64,000 bases of DNA from Poa pratensis (taxonomy: Eukaryota > Streptophyta > Magnoliopsida > Poales > Poaceae). Position 1 is the stretch's first letter; every line of letters begins with the position of its first letter. Position numbers and translations under genes: made by a program. Below the pieces are notes generated by a model. It did no database searches and was not told where the DNA came from. It worked only from the letters and a program-made list of their open reading frames with translations. Location: assembly GCA_947311845.1 (NCBI GenBank), contig CAMZMU010000040.1, positions 64,818,573-64,882,572 on the forward strand, given 5' to 3'. Shown piece by piece: positions 44,039-56,541 of the stretch.

Positions 44039-47000
44039 ATGTGGAGGCTGAAGGTAGCCGAAGGCTGCGGGCCGTGGTTGCGGTCGGTGAACAACTTCCT
44101 GGGCAGGGCTGTGTGGGAGTTCGACCCCGACCACGGCACGCCGGAGGAGCGCGCCGAGGTTGAGAGGGTGCGCCGGGAGTTCACTGAGCGCCGCTTCGAG
44201 AAGAGGGAGTCACAGGATCTTCTTATGAGGATGCAGGTACATATATTGGACACTTGGACAGACAGAAATGCATACATGCATGTGAGCATGTCTAAGTATA
44301 TGCGTTGCACATATACATGTATCTATATGCGCTCACTCGTATCTAGTGATGAAAATGAAATATTCCATGTAAATATAGGAACATAACTGTTATACACAAT
44401 TTTATCGAAAATTGATGGTTGAAAGTTGCTCTACATATTTTAGATGGGCACGTTCTCCCTATGCTGCCATGCATTGTTCTTGATTCAGTAGAACATTTTC
44501 CTTGATCGCGGGTGTTCAAGGAAAATGCTCAAGAACCAATTACGCCATTGATCAAGGAAAATGCTCGAACGAACTTAGCTAGAGTGTAGCTCAGCATTCT
44601 ATAGATATTTTTATTCCTTTTTGGTCTACACTTATTACGTTAATATGCAAACTGTGCTTCAAATAATTATTAAATTTGCCGTAAAATTATCATCCTGGAA
44701 ATTATCTATTGCAGTATGCCAAACAAAAGCATATTCAGATGGATCTCCCGGCCATCAAGCTTGCAGATACTGCAGAGGACACAGAAGAGACTATTTTGAC
44801 ATCATTAAGGAGAGCCCTTTGTCAACACTCTGTCCTACAAGCAGACGATGGGCACTGGGCTGTGGATTTCAGTGGAATTATGTTCATTATGCCCATCTTG
44901 GTTCGTATTTATTTACGTATTACATTATATTTTACTTTATTTCCTAGAACATTTTTTGTAGAGAGTTTGTGGATATTGCGAGGCGAAAGCATAAGCTTAG
45001 TTGCCGGATGGGGAATCGGGTGGTTTGACAAATACAAAAATTGAGTAACTAACCTATTTTACTACTAAGTATTACCAAAAACTTGAAAGTTGTGTACTAA
45101 AAGTTAATGTACCTATTCCATGAAGCTTTTCTCGTTTCACTTCCTTCTAGGGTGCTTAAAACATCTAATTATGGAGGAGTTAATACATCTTTCAGTTGTT
45201 GACTTCATCTAGTAGTTATTTTTTCTTGACTATGGAGGAGTTAATACAAGTGATTCATGTTTTAAATGAAGGTGCTTGGCTTGTATGAATGGTCCGGAAA
45301 TAATGTGATCATTCCTGAACTATGGCTTGTCCCACATTTTCTCCAATTCATCCAGGTACTTGTTTATTCTTAGGGTAAATATTATTGCATCGTTGACATA
45401 TATAATTGGTGCCCCATGACTAAGATGTGCACTAAAGTTGTCATATTTGTTCTTATTTTTTAACTTGGATTTATTGTTCTTATGCACCGGTCAAATTTCT
45501 TGTTTCTCTCCTTACCAATATAATATTTAATGTGCATTCTTCATTATAACATACATGTGCATATTGGCATGTTCATGTATTGGCTATAACTATTTCTTTC
45601 ATTTAATTTCACAAAGATACTGGGAGCGTTAAAAATAAAAAAAACTACTTACACAAAGTTGCATTTCGGTACACGAATGAACACATGGAATTCTTTCAAT
45701 AGACTCAATATTTTTTGAATCCAGTATATTCAATGCACACTAGTATATGGGATATCACCTATTAAAAGATTAAAACGAGTTGGACTTTCCCAAAATGTTG
45801 TTTAATAAATGCAAATATATATGATATTAATAGTTGACATCAAGCAAATTATGATGTTTATATAATAATAAGTAACTCGGGTGCTTGTTAGTTTTGAAAA
45901 TATATTTTTTGTCTACTAATTTGTGTTGTTTATGTGGCCAAAAGGTATTAAATCGAGCAATAATCAACATCTAGAGATCAGAATGTTGAACAATTTATTT
46001 GGGTCGTTGCTTTTATGATCACCTTATCTTATTCATGTGAACTTTAACTTCCACAGGACGATCCTGGTGCTTTTGTCGATCGGTTTATATGCCAATTTCT
46101 TATCTTTATGGTAAAAAGTTTGTTGGACCAATTACACCAACAATATTGACAACAAGAGAGGAGTTCTACAATGTTACATACAATGAGATTGATTGGAATA
46201 AAGCACGTGATACTTGTGCCAAGGTTAGTTTAGTAAGACTCTTTGTCACATGAATTATAACACTTAGTTTAGGAGAGAATACTAAAACTAAGCGTTATTT
46301 GTAAAAATATGCTACGACGTCATGCAAACCACATATCTTTTACTCATGTATTTATTTGTATCATCTCACAACTATTACAAGTAATGATGTTTGCGGTTAA
46401 TTTATAGTCTTGGAAGGCATAATATTATATTGGTTGGTTATGTGTACGTGTAAGCTCACTGCTTATAAATGTAGTTTAGTTTGGCTTTGCAACTGCAAGT
46501 TATATATTATACATGTTTATGTTCATTTTGAGCTGAATTTCTTACACTTGTTACATTTGTATGTTCTTCTAAAACATATGACTGTGTATGCTAGCTAATT
46601 ACCATATGATACTTACTCAAGAAACATTAAGAACTGGTGAAACTGTTATCTAAAGTTTAGATAATAAGACTATTAATGTAAGTAAAATTGGGACATTATA
46701 GTTATTTGCTAAGTACATATCCTTCTTTTTTCTCTTAATCGTTAATTGTTTATCTTGTGCGACTAGATAGATGCTATTTAACTGTTTTTTCTGCTATTAT
46801 TTGTTGTTGCATGCAGGAAGACCTTCGATATCCACGGTCATTGTTGCAAAATGTTATTTGGAAATTTATTAATAAACTTTTAGAACCAGTTCTGAATTAT
46901 TGGCTAGTCAATAAGCTAAGAGATAGAGCATTGAAGAACCTCATGAAACATATCCACTATGAAGATGAAAGCATGAAATCTATTGGTATATGTCTGATTA

Positions 47001-50000
47001 ACAAGGTACAGCTAGATTTGTGGCTTGGTTCTCAATCTATGTAGAAAAATAATGGGTTGTTTATTCTACTTCTACAAGAAAATTTACGTAAGCAAGACCT
47101 AATCGAAACGACAAGCTTTATCTTCGGGTAACACATGAGCTAAGAATAATCGAACTCTAGATACTATGAATTCTCTTCAAGTATTTGCATGTCTTATACT
47201 CGTATGTCATTTTCCCAAACTATATATATTTAGATATTATTTATTGTGAAAAATGGCTCTTAGCCAATATTGTATGACTACACACGTTTTAGGCTGAGAT
47301 TGTTTTACCAGACGGGCTATCAAGCACTCATGGTAATAATTATTTATATGTGTTCATTATGCATATATAAATACCTTGGTTTTAGAAATATTATACACTA
47401 TTTCTACTTTTTAGTTGTCATATTAAATATATGCATACAAAAGGATGAACAGACACTTGTTTAGTAATATTTGATCGTGTATTTTTGTAATAGGACAACC
47501 CAACCAGTTCCAACCCTAAACCCAGGATTTATTGTTATTTCTTAGAGATACTATTTTTAATATTCATGTGTTAAATCCCTATTAGTCTACCATCCCAATA
47601 ATTCCCTTTCCATCATTATTATTATTTTCACCGGCCTCTTGCAATCACAACCTAATATTTGAATTAACACATTGACAAATTGAGTTGTTCTAGGCACTAG
47701 ATATGATTTGTTGTTGGAGCGATGATCCAAATTCAGAAGCATTGAAGTTGCATCTCCCAAGGATCTATGATTACTTTTGGCTTGCAGAAGATGGCATGAA
47801 AGCACAGGTAACATTATGTTGTTGTGTTTTTCACTACTATTACTTCACGTCGCTACACACGTAAGATTATTTGTTTATGCATTTTGTGCTCCAAACAGTT
47901 TGTTCACCATTAAAAAATATTATGATAAAATGTCACGCCTAGCAATATCTTATTTATATTTATGTGTGGTAACTTCCTTCTTATAGCGTTTTACACCACT
48001 CACACTCACGGTTCTTTGATTTGATAGGAATAAATAGATTGTATTGATGCTTATAATCATGTTAAATGAAAAGAAGTACATTGCGACTTTTGTTTAATTT
48101 ATTTTTTATGTTCCACTTTATTGGTCTCTACACATATCATGGGGATGCATTTGATTTGAAGACTCCTTTAATCATGTTAACTGATAAAAAATAACCCTAT
48201 TCATATAACTAAGAAACCAAATATGCTAGCCATGAAGTGATGCCCTTTATATTATATTCACATGCCGCCAACGGTGGCAGCCTATGCTGATGCCCCTAAT
48301 ACGGCTTCATTCGCAATGCGTGCATAAAATCTTTTGATAAACTATAGTCCAGTTCTTTTCATTATAGGAAACCACAAGACAAAAACAAATTAGGTCTTCC
48401 CTACTTAACAATTACCATTGTTGGGATATTGCTAGACTGTTTAACCGGATGTCATAAATTATATTAATACATGTAAATTGGATTCTCTACTTCAATAAGT
48501 TATTAGTAACAAATTTCTTGAGCTATATTTCATTACCAACATTTGTTCTAGTAAGAATCATTGGCATGTACTATGGTGCCATGAAATGCACCTCGAAGGT
48601 AGAACCACAATTGTGTTGTTAGTTCTTCTTGCATAGTCCATTTTGTATATAGAAAGACATTTCCACTTACCGAGTGCACTAAGAAGAGAAAATCTTACTC
48701 GGAACACTAACTATGTTCCTATTTTCTTGTTATGAGTCCTTCGACCATTTTCATATATAGCAGTAAAAATACTAGTTTGGTCAATTTAAAATGAGACATG
48801 GTATTACTTTGCATGATGACTTGTCAATATTTTATATTACTTAATTGGTTTTTGTGATATTTTTGTTACCCTTACATACACATGTTATTTTTGTGTTCTC
48901 TGTTTGATTTGAAGAGGAACACACAATTCGGCTGGTACGTGAAGTGTTTCTCCCTATTTTCTTACAATAGGTATACGACGGTTGTCAAAGCTGGGAGACA
49001 CCTTTTATTGTTCAAGCCTATTGCTCAACAGCCTCATGAATGATTTTGGTCCCACACTTAAGAAAGCACATGAGTTCATTAAAAGTTCACAGGTTCAATA
49101 TTAATTCTCTATGTTCTAACCTTTAAATATTGTATATAATTAATGTTGAGATGGTAAATTGGAGATCAACTTCTTACTTACAGGCACTGGAGAACCATCC
49201 GGACAGTGAAGCTTATTACCGCCATAGATCGAAAGGTTCATGGACACTTTCAACAGCAGATAATGGTTGGTCTGTATCAGATTGTACTGCAGAAGCACAT
49301 AAGGTCAAGACAAGTTACTTTCATATTGTCTTAATGTTGAAAAGTGTGGGACGTATTATTGTTATTTTTTACTATAAGCATACAAATCTTTGATATATGG
49401 TTCATCAAGATAATATTTATGTGCATTGATGTAATCAACTTAGTTAGGTGTATTTGCAACCTTTTTGGCTTGCACATTAGAATGGTAGATGGTTTTAGAA
49501 TTTCCAAAAGGTATATAGAAAAAGACAACCACACTTAACTAATATGGCCTATTTTGATATCATTTTCACTTATAAAATATATACATTGTCATGCTTCTAC
49601 ATCAAAAATTTCAAGTGCACTTCTTTTATGATGCATGGATATGTCACCGATTGCATAACAAAAATTTCTTGAATAACTCTTACCTCCTTAGGCGTTATTG
49701 ATGTTGTCAAAGATCTCACCTAATCTTGTGGGGGATCACATAAAAGAAGAAAGGTTGCATGATGGAGTGGATTGCTTACTTTCTTTCATGGTATGACTCT
49801 AACATGAATCATGTTTCATGTCCTTGAATTTACTTTCAGTTATGTGACCAAGACAACTTATGACATCTCTTGTTTAATCATACCTATAGTTAATGGCATA
49901 GGAAAAAACTCTCTTGGGTCAAAAAACTGATTATATGAAATACAACAAACTTAATAGATATGTCTATTAACCTCCTAAACTTCTGTCTTTAGGTCACATC

Positions 50001-53000
50001 TCCCCTAAGCAAATATTTTGGGTAATTTACCACCTTAAGTAGAAAAACTAGGTCAAACGGTCTCCTCAACCAGCTGAGTAAGGCGATACTGCCACACGAA
50101 TGACGATGCGGCTCTGCCATATGTGCTCTTCTATTTTCTTGTTTGTTTCCTTCTTTCTCTGTCCCTCCTCCCAGCTAATCATTTCAATGGAACTGCCCCA
50201 GTCCCCACCTTCCTGCCCCTAAAACGAGAGGGAGGGAGGGAGAGAGAGAGATCCAATTGTTTTGTCCTCTTTGGGAATGCTACGTTCTGGCTTGGGCTAA
50301 CTTCAAAACCGATACTCACTATGGCCGCATAGCCTAGCATACCTGATATATTTCTTATGTCTAGTTCAATCCTACTGGCCTTGCCGAAAGAAAAATATGA
50401 CACATTATGTCGAACCTTGTGTGGGTAAAAGTTGGCGTGGTGGAACAGTGAGTGGGTGCAATATGTATTCATAGTATTCTTCTTTGCGATGTTGGTGTTT
50501 AGTGTTGTTGTCATCGTGAGAGTATTAGCTACAAAAGTATGTGTGAAGGATAATAGTTCATTGAAAGTGCATAAGATACATCACAACAAGTCCTTTAAGT
50601 TATTACCATTTACTATTGATATTGTTTCTGCTTGATGGGTTATAAGTTTATATATTTGTCTTACAGCGAATCCTCTTATTCTTTTTTCACTAAAATGTGC
50701 ACGAACTTTTTTGAATTCTTACCCGCGGTTAATGTGTTCTCTTAAATCATTTAATCTTGCTCTTTCACATCAATGATTATTGATCATACTTGTTTCTCCT
50801 TTGAAGAACAAAGATGGTACATTTTCAACATTCGAGTGTAAGAGAACTACATCTTTGCTAGAGGTGAGTACTGAAGTTCTACTTCTTTGTTACGGAAAAC
50901 AAAGTGCATGGATTCTGTGGAGACTCTCTATTTCAGTTGCATTTAATCAGCTAAGAAAAGACTGGAAATTCAAATTTAACCAGTTCTAGGCCACAATTAT
51001 TGATCAAATTTAATTCTAAAACCTAGCTAAATCCGAAGCATGCCACCGACCTCACATGTGAATCGGTTGGATTAATAGGATTTTCTTATCAACCCAAATG
51101 ACAACTAGATGTACAATGGTAAACTCCAGTATGTATAGATTTATTCAGCAGCAGGTAGCGTGTATATTAATGCTCAAACCCAGTAGGCATACGATTAACA
51201 GGAATTTAAACATTTGATCTACTTTTGATTTCTATGCTCATGGGTCTTCCTCTTGTCTTGTACTCTTATCACCGTATACTAACTTGAATTTTAATTTTAA
51301 TAGGTTCTCAACCCTTCTGAGAGTTTTCTGAATATTGTTGTCGATTATCCGTAAGTAGGAAATCATGTTCTTGTTTGCAGAAAATATCATGGATACATTT
51401 TTCTTCATATACTTGGAGAGCTAATTCACCTCCTACAACTAATTGATAGATCCGTTGAATGCACATCATCGGTGCTTCAAGCCTTGATTATGTTAGAGAG
51501 CTTTACCCTGGCTACCGCGAAGAAGATATAGGAAAATGTGTAAAAATGCTTCAAAGTTTATTGAGAATAGTCAGCGAAAGGATGGCTCGTGGTATCTAAA
51601 CATTTTTTTGCTGGTGTTGATTAACTAAACTTTTAATGTTGGCTGTGAATAACTAGTTTACTTCTTATCTAACAGGTTTGGCACTTGGGGTATATGTTTC
51701 ACTTACGGAACATTCTTTCCTGCAAAAGGATTAATCGCTTCTGGGAGAACTTACGAAAATTGTTCCTCTATAAGCAAAGCATGCAACTTTCTGTTGTCAA
51801 AGCAGCAAAGTACAGGTGGATGGGGAGAGACTTATCTTTCTAGTGAAACTGAGGTATTATTCTTATAATTCTCTATATGGTAAGGTCATACTTGGTTTGT
51901 GTATTTTTCTTAGCTTCACTATGCAAATGCAAGATGCTATCTTTCGAGAATCGAGATGTTATCTGCTGGTAGTTGTATCTGGCAGATCACTAGAATAAAC
52001 TCTTAAGCCCCAAAGAGTTCAGAAATTCAAATGATCCATTTGAAATTCATAAGGAATAGGCTGTGTTGCGCAACCTGACCAACTAACCCAGCGTTCTAGC
52101 CTGCTCCTACTCGCAGGGCCAAGTGTAGAGAAACACACCTTCGAAGATTTTCTGTGTCCTCTGCCCGTATAATTTATTCTCTGCTTCCCTCCACAGCCGT
52201 GTTGATTCATATCATCTTACTAGTTTGAGTTATAATTGACATGGTTGCTTAAATGACTGAAACCTTCTTACTCTTTCACCCTGTTTTACTTGCATACTTG
52301 TATTTGCTTGTAAATTACTAGCTGTATACGCCATACTCAACTACCCCACCCCACAACTCTTATTCTCTCAAACAAGTTCCAACATCTACATATTATATAT
52401 ACTCATTCTTCGTTTGAAACCAATGAAAAATAGTTAACTCGCATTATGCTGTCACATGAACAAAGTAATTAGGCATGTCAGTTGATTTGATGGCAGTGTC
52501 TTGGTGTGCAGTGATATTATGGCAAATATACTTATCTTCTAATTTGTTAGTGGATGGTGCTCCTACCTTACCGGGCTGAATGTTTGACTGTGCCCTTGCA
52601 ATCTACCAACTTGAGTCCTATGATTGAATAATTACTTATTTACATAATTATAGGCCATTAAGCAAGAAAATTACCAAATCCCGGTCCTTTAAACCATCAC
52701 TATGTTGTAAATGTTGATTAGTGAAAATTTTAATGAATTTAATAATGATTTGCACTCTAATATTTTACAGTCTTATGTGGACGCTACTAGTCCTCATGCA
52801 GTCAACACTGCTTGGGCAATGTTGGCTTTAATTTATGCTGGGCAGGTATGTTCTCTTCATAGTTCTGTTGAATTGACTCTAGCCTGCTGGTATATCATTT
52901 TTAAACTATTCGGATTCACTGTTATTTTCGTACCACGGTCATTATATTCAGGTTGAACGAGATCCCACACCACTATATCATGCTGCAAAAGAATTGATCA

Positions 53001-53424
53001 ATATGCAACTTGAGACAGGAGAGTTTCTCCAGCAAGTAAATATTGAACTTCTGAGGCTTCAGAAGTACTATCACACAATATTAACTTTTATTACTGCCTA
53101 GGATCATAACTTTTATTAAATACTCTTCAACACACTATTTTCGAGGCATAAAACCCTACCATGATCCTGTCGAATCCTCTGATAACCTAGCTAATAGGGG
53201 ACCCTGTTATACTAATACATATACTATGTCAGTATCATGGTATAATACTTCTGGAAATATTGTTAGTTAACTACTGCTACCTGAATCAACCTGAACTTTT
53301 ACCGGTGACAGGAACACATTGGATGCTTCAACAGCTCCTTTTACTTCAATTATGGAACGACGGCAACTTATTCCCCATCTGGGCCCTTGGAGAGTTGCGT
53401 CGTCGACTTCTTGCGAAGAAGTGA
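44039..53424 (+). pseudogene. Oxidosqualene cyclase (triterpene synthase) pseudogene
   Basis: Functional members cyclise 2,3-oxidosqualene to sterols or triterpenes at the ER membrane. Exons seen: 44039-44236, 44715-44900, 45272-45355, 46057-46223, 46817-47005, 47694-47807, 48971-49092, 49184-49303, 49692-49790, 50807-50863, 51304-51350, 51450-51591, 51676-51853, 52771-52845, 52952-53035, 53312-53424. The catalytic DCTAE motif is at 49280-49294; the start MWRLKVAEG and QADDGHW are typical. Two exons of the usual 18 (roughly residues 130-260, normally between 44900 and 45272) are absent. One-base losses break the frame at about 45341, 49030, 51492, 51541 and in the last exon near 53362. The frame is otherwise well kept and splice sites survive, so decay is fairly recent. 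It resembles monocot beta-amyrin-synthase-like enzymes, but product specificity cannot be told. Confidence 0.9.
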
Positions 53425-54822
53425 AACCAATGAAGATGAGATGTAACTTCCCTACTCGAACCGGGTCGGTCACCCCACTTTCCATTAGTTTCAGTGCTCC
53501 TAGTTGTAACCGTGCCTGCTGCAAAAAGGAACATAGAACATGCAACTACATCTATGTAAGACAGACAACAATAACAGCCTTAGAACCAAGTGGCTGAGGT
53601 AAAACATAATGGAGTAACTAGTATTTTATTATGTACTGTAATGACATGTTAGTTATGTTTCTCTGTTTGGATTCGAGATTGTACTGGTCATGAACCTAAC
53701 TCGCCTGCTGAGCTCACTGTCCAGAACTGAAGGAAAATATGATGACAGTGCAGACAGGGGCCAAGGGGTGTTTAGGCAATCAGATTCTGCATGAATCAAA
53801 ACCTAAAGCCACTAAGTTTCAGAGAGACCTAACCTATGAGTAGTGTCAGCTATTTCCCCCTTCTGAGTTCTGACTAGGTAAGCTGCTCTCTGGTCTTTCA
53901 GTTTCAGTGCTTGTTGTTGTTGAAGGGAATCACCGGCCAGGTAGCAAACCTCCAAGACTACAGTAAGGTTGAGGTTATTAAGTTTCAAGAAAATGCTTAA
54001 CCAGCATTATTGATCACCCACCTTACCTTGTGTCAAGAAGATTAACTAGATCCACCCACCTAGCTTTATCTAGCTTCTTTTCTTCCACGGCTTTGCGCTT
54101 CAAAAGCCAAGTCAAGAAAAGAGAGAGGCCGAAATGAGTGCAACGATGGGTGGGTGGATCAAGTTATTTTTCTGCATGCATGCTTTGCTCGCCTGTGCCT
54201 GCTTTGTTCCGTGACGTCGGCCCGCCCGAAAGCATAAGGAAGCGCAGAAGCAGAGCACAATAAGTTCAATAACCCATCGAATCCAGTGGTTTGGTTATAC
54301 AGAACAACTTTACCTCGTGGGTAAACAAAACTGCTCCCACAGAGATTCTAGACAAGATCCTGAGAAGAGCACACGATCGCCTTTTACTTTTCTCGCGTCC
54401 CGAAGCGTTCAAAGATACAGGTCGGAAAGGAGAAAGAAGTACAGAGAAAGAAGAAAAGAAAGAGAGAGGAGGGAAAAGTTGAGCAAGGTGAAGACCAACC
54501 ATTGGACAAGATGGGAGAAACATGACGCTAGGAGAGAGAACAGATGGCCCCACAAACTGCTGCTTTGGTTGGACAAATTTCTTTGCACCCCGTGGTCTCG
54601 GAGCTACAAGCCTAGGTGGAATTGGTGAGGCAGTGGTATACGTATGCTACCACTGCTCGTGCCCTCATAAGCTGGCGAATGAAAGCAGCACTGTCACATG
54701 GTCACCTTTAGCGGCACTCTACTGCTATTGCCTATTTGAGTACAGCACGACCAGTTTGCGTTGCAGAGACCGGAGAGACTTCTCGCTGGAGGAGAAGAAC
54801 TGAACTGAACTGAAGAAGATCA
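53425..54822. other. Spacer between cyclase and membrane-protein gene
   Basis: Contains the cyclase 3' flank, then DNA without a clear gene. A purine-rich tract lies at 54420-54480. The final 200 bp presumably hold the promoter and leader of the next gene. Overlapping frames at 54266-54628 on both strands show no domain. Confidence 0.45.
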
Positions 54823-55386
54823 ATGGCTTCTCTGCCCCAGCCAATGCCATATAGCTACTACCCTTCATCCGCCTCCGTCCACCACGCCGGCAAACCTACC
54901 ACGCCCGACGAGGGCCGAGGCTCCTTCGGGCCGGTGCTCGTGGTGCTCGCGGTCATCACGTTCCTCGCAACCGCCGCATGCATCGCGGGCCGGCTGTGCG
55001 GCCGGAGATCGTCGTCAGCGTCCAGCGGCACGTCCTCCTCCTCTGCAGACGCGGAGAAGGGGCTGGGAGCCAAGCACCCGGTGGTGGCCATGAGGCCACT
55101 ACCGAGCTCCCGCGCCACGGTCCACGACGACGTCTTCGAGATCAAGTTCGAGCAGGTGAAGCCGCCGGCGGAAATGGGACGCGAGAGAGACGGCACCGGT
55201 GGCTGCAGCAGCAGGGTGCAGGCTCTGCCTCCGCCGCCGCAGCTCGGCCTGCCGCAGCAGTACGCCGCAGCAGGTTTCAGGTCTGCTCCTGCAAATGGTG
55301 GTGGTGTAGCGAGACAGGTGCCGCATCCGCCGCAGGTGAGGGGAGGAGAGTCGTGCACTCCTTCCGCGAAGAACCAGAGTAGATGA
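54823..55386 (+). CDS. Small single-pass membrane protein, uncharacterised plant family
   Basis: 187 residues without an intron. Residues about 1-34 are Pro/Ser/Tyr-rich and lack a signal peptide. Residues about 35-56 (FGPVLVVLAVITFLATAACI) form one membrane helix, followed by a positive AGRLCGRR, which predicts a cytosolic C-terminus. The tail holds a short hydrophobic/acidic motif (DDVFEIKFEQVK, about 101-113) and Pro/Gly/Ala-rich low complexity. Plants have small families of such proteins without a known role. High GC and strong codon bias toward G/C in third position support a real grass gene. The opposite-strand frame at 54858-55358 is its GC-rich shadow. Start is the first ATG (ATCAATGGC). 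Confidence 0.75.
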   Translation: MASLPQPMPYSYYPSSASVHHAGKPTTPDEGRGSFGPVLVVLAVITFLATAACIAGRLCGRRSSSASSGTSSSSADAEKGLGAKHPVVAMRPLPSSRATVHDDVFEIKFEQVKPPAEMGRERDGTGGCSSRVQALPPPPQLGLPQQYAAAGFRSAPANGGGVARQVPHPPQVRGGESCTPSAKNQSR

Positions 55387-55563
55387 GCGCTACAGGGTTA
55401 CAGTCTTACAGATGTTCCACTCGATATATACCGTTACAGCGTCCCGTAGTAACTGTTTAATCAAAGTATCTCTTTCCATAGATTACGCGCTGTACTAGTT
55501 TCGATCCTTTTTAAGTTTTCGTTCATTCATATGTGCTGGTTGTTTCAGTACAGTTTGGTCAAG

Positions 55564-55730
55564 GATTTCGTCAATCTCAAGACTCGTTCAATCTCAAGAC
55601 TCGACCCGCCGACTCGGTGTCTCGGAGGTGCTCATAGGGGTAGGGTGTGTCTGCGTGCGTTCATAGGGGTGAGTGTGTGCGCGTGTATATTAGCGCCTGC
55701 GTTGTACTGTGTTTAACCAAAAAAAAAAAC
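55564..55730 (+). mobile_element. Truncated SINE-like retroposon
   Basis: It matches the minus strand of 42310-42598 from GATTTCGTCAATCTCAAGAC through CGGAGGTGCTCATAGGGGTA and GTGCGTTCATAGGGGTGAGT to a poly(A) tail at about 55719-55730. CAATCTCAAGACTCG is duplicated within it. The 5' half is missing. Confidence 0.65.
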
Positions 55731-56086
55731 GTGCACTAGGGGAGCTGCGCCTGCAGTTTTTTCTTCCTAGGGCGGCAATGCAGCCCAAAACATGTATTGT
55801 TTTTATTTTCTTTCAGAAATTCAGTTTTTTAACAAAATAGTTTTTTTACATGCTCTCTATTTATTTTACAAATAAGACTAGCTAGTAATGCAATTTTTGT
55901 TGGAGATGCAAAATGGAAACAACTCATTATGTCGATTCACTAACACATTTTGAACCGTCAACAATTTCCAAATTCATGAACGTACTTTTTTTCAAAGTCG
56001 TGAACTTTTTTTTAACCTTGTGAGTATTTTTTTCAGGTACCTGGATATACTTTTTTCAACCATGAACATATTTTTTTACAATATTA

Positions 56087-56298
56087 CTCCCTCTGGTCGG
56101 ATATGTAGGTCCTGAGTGTGTCCTAACATCGTCAATCTGACCATTTTAAAATGACTTGTATAACACACAAAAATGCCATTAGAAAATATGACAGTTAAAT
56201 TTTCAAATGATTTATTTCTTAAATATATAACTCATAATATGTTCTTCAAATTTAGGATCTAGGGACACGTGCAGGATTTATACACCGGTCGGAGTGAG
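56087..56298. mobile_element. Stowaway-like MITE, 212 bp
   Basis: CTCCCTCTGGTCGG on the left and CCGGTCGGAGTGAG on the right are inverted, with TA at 56085-56086 and 56299-56300. AT-rich interior. Confidence 0.8.
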
Positions 56299-56541
56299 TA
56301 TGAACATATTTCCACAATGTGAAAACATGTGTTTACTATAAAAAAGAAATAAATAAAAGAGAACAAAAAAATAGAAAATAGAGAAAATAAAACTTAAAAA
56401 AGATCAGAAACAGCTTGCCTGGAATGCGCCCGCGGAGTTGGGCCGGAAGAGAATGACCCCTGAAGAAAGCCAACACAGAACAGAACCACATTTTCTCCAG
56501 AGGGAAAAATCTTCTCGCGTCCTCTCTCTCTCTCTCCGACG

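Noticed and set aside
44400..44580. Small inverted and direct repeats (TTTTCCTTGATC words) in cyclase intron 1
   Set aside because: Too short and without target duplications; cannot define an element.
54858..55358. 166-residue minus-strand frame
   Set aside because: It is the GC-rich shadow of the membrane-protein gene and lacks features of its own.
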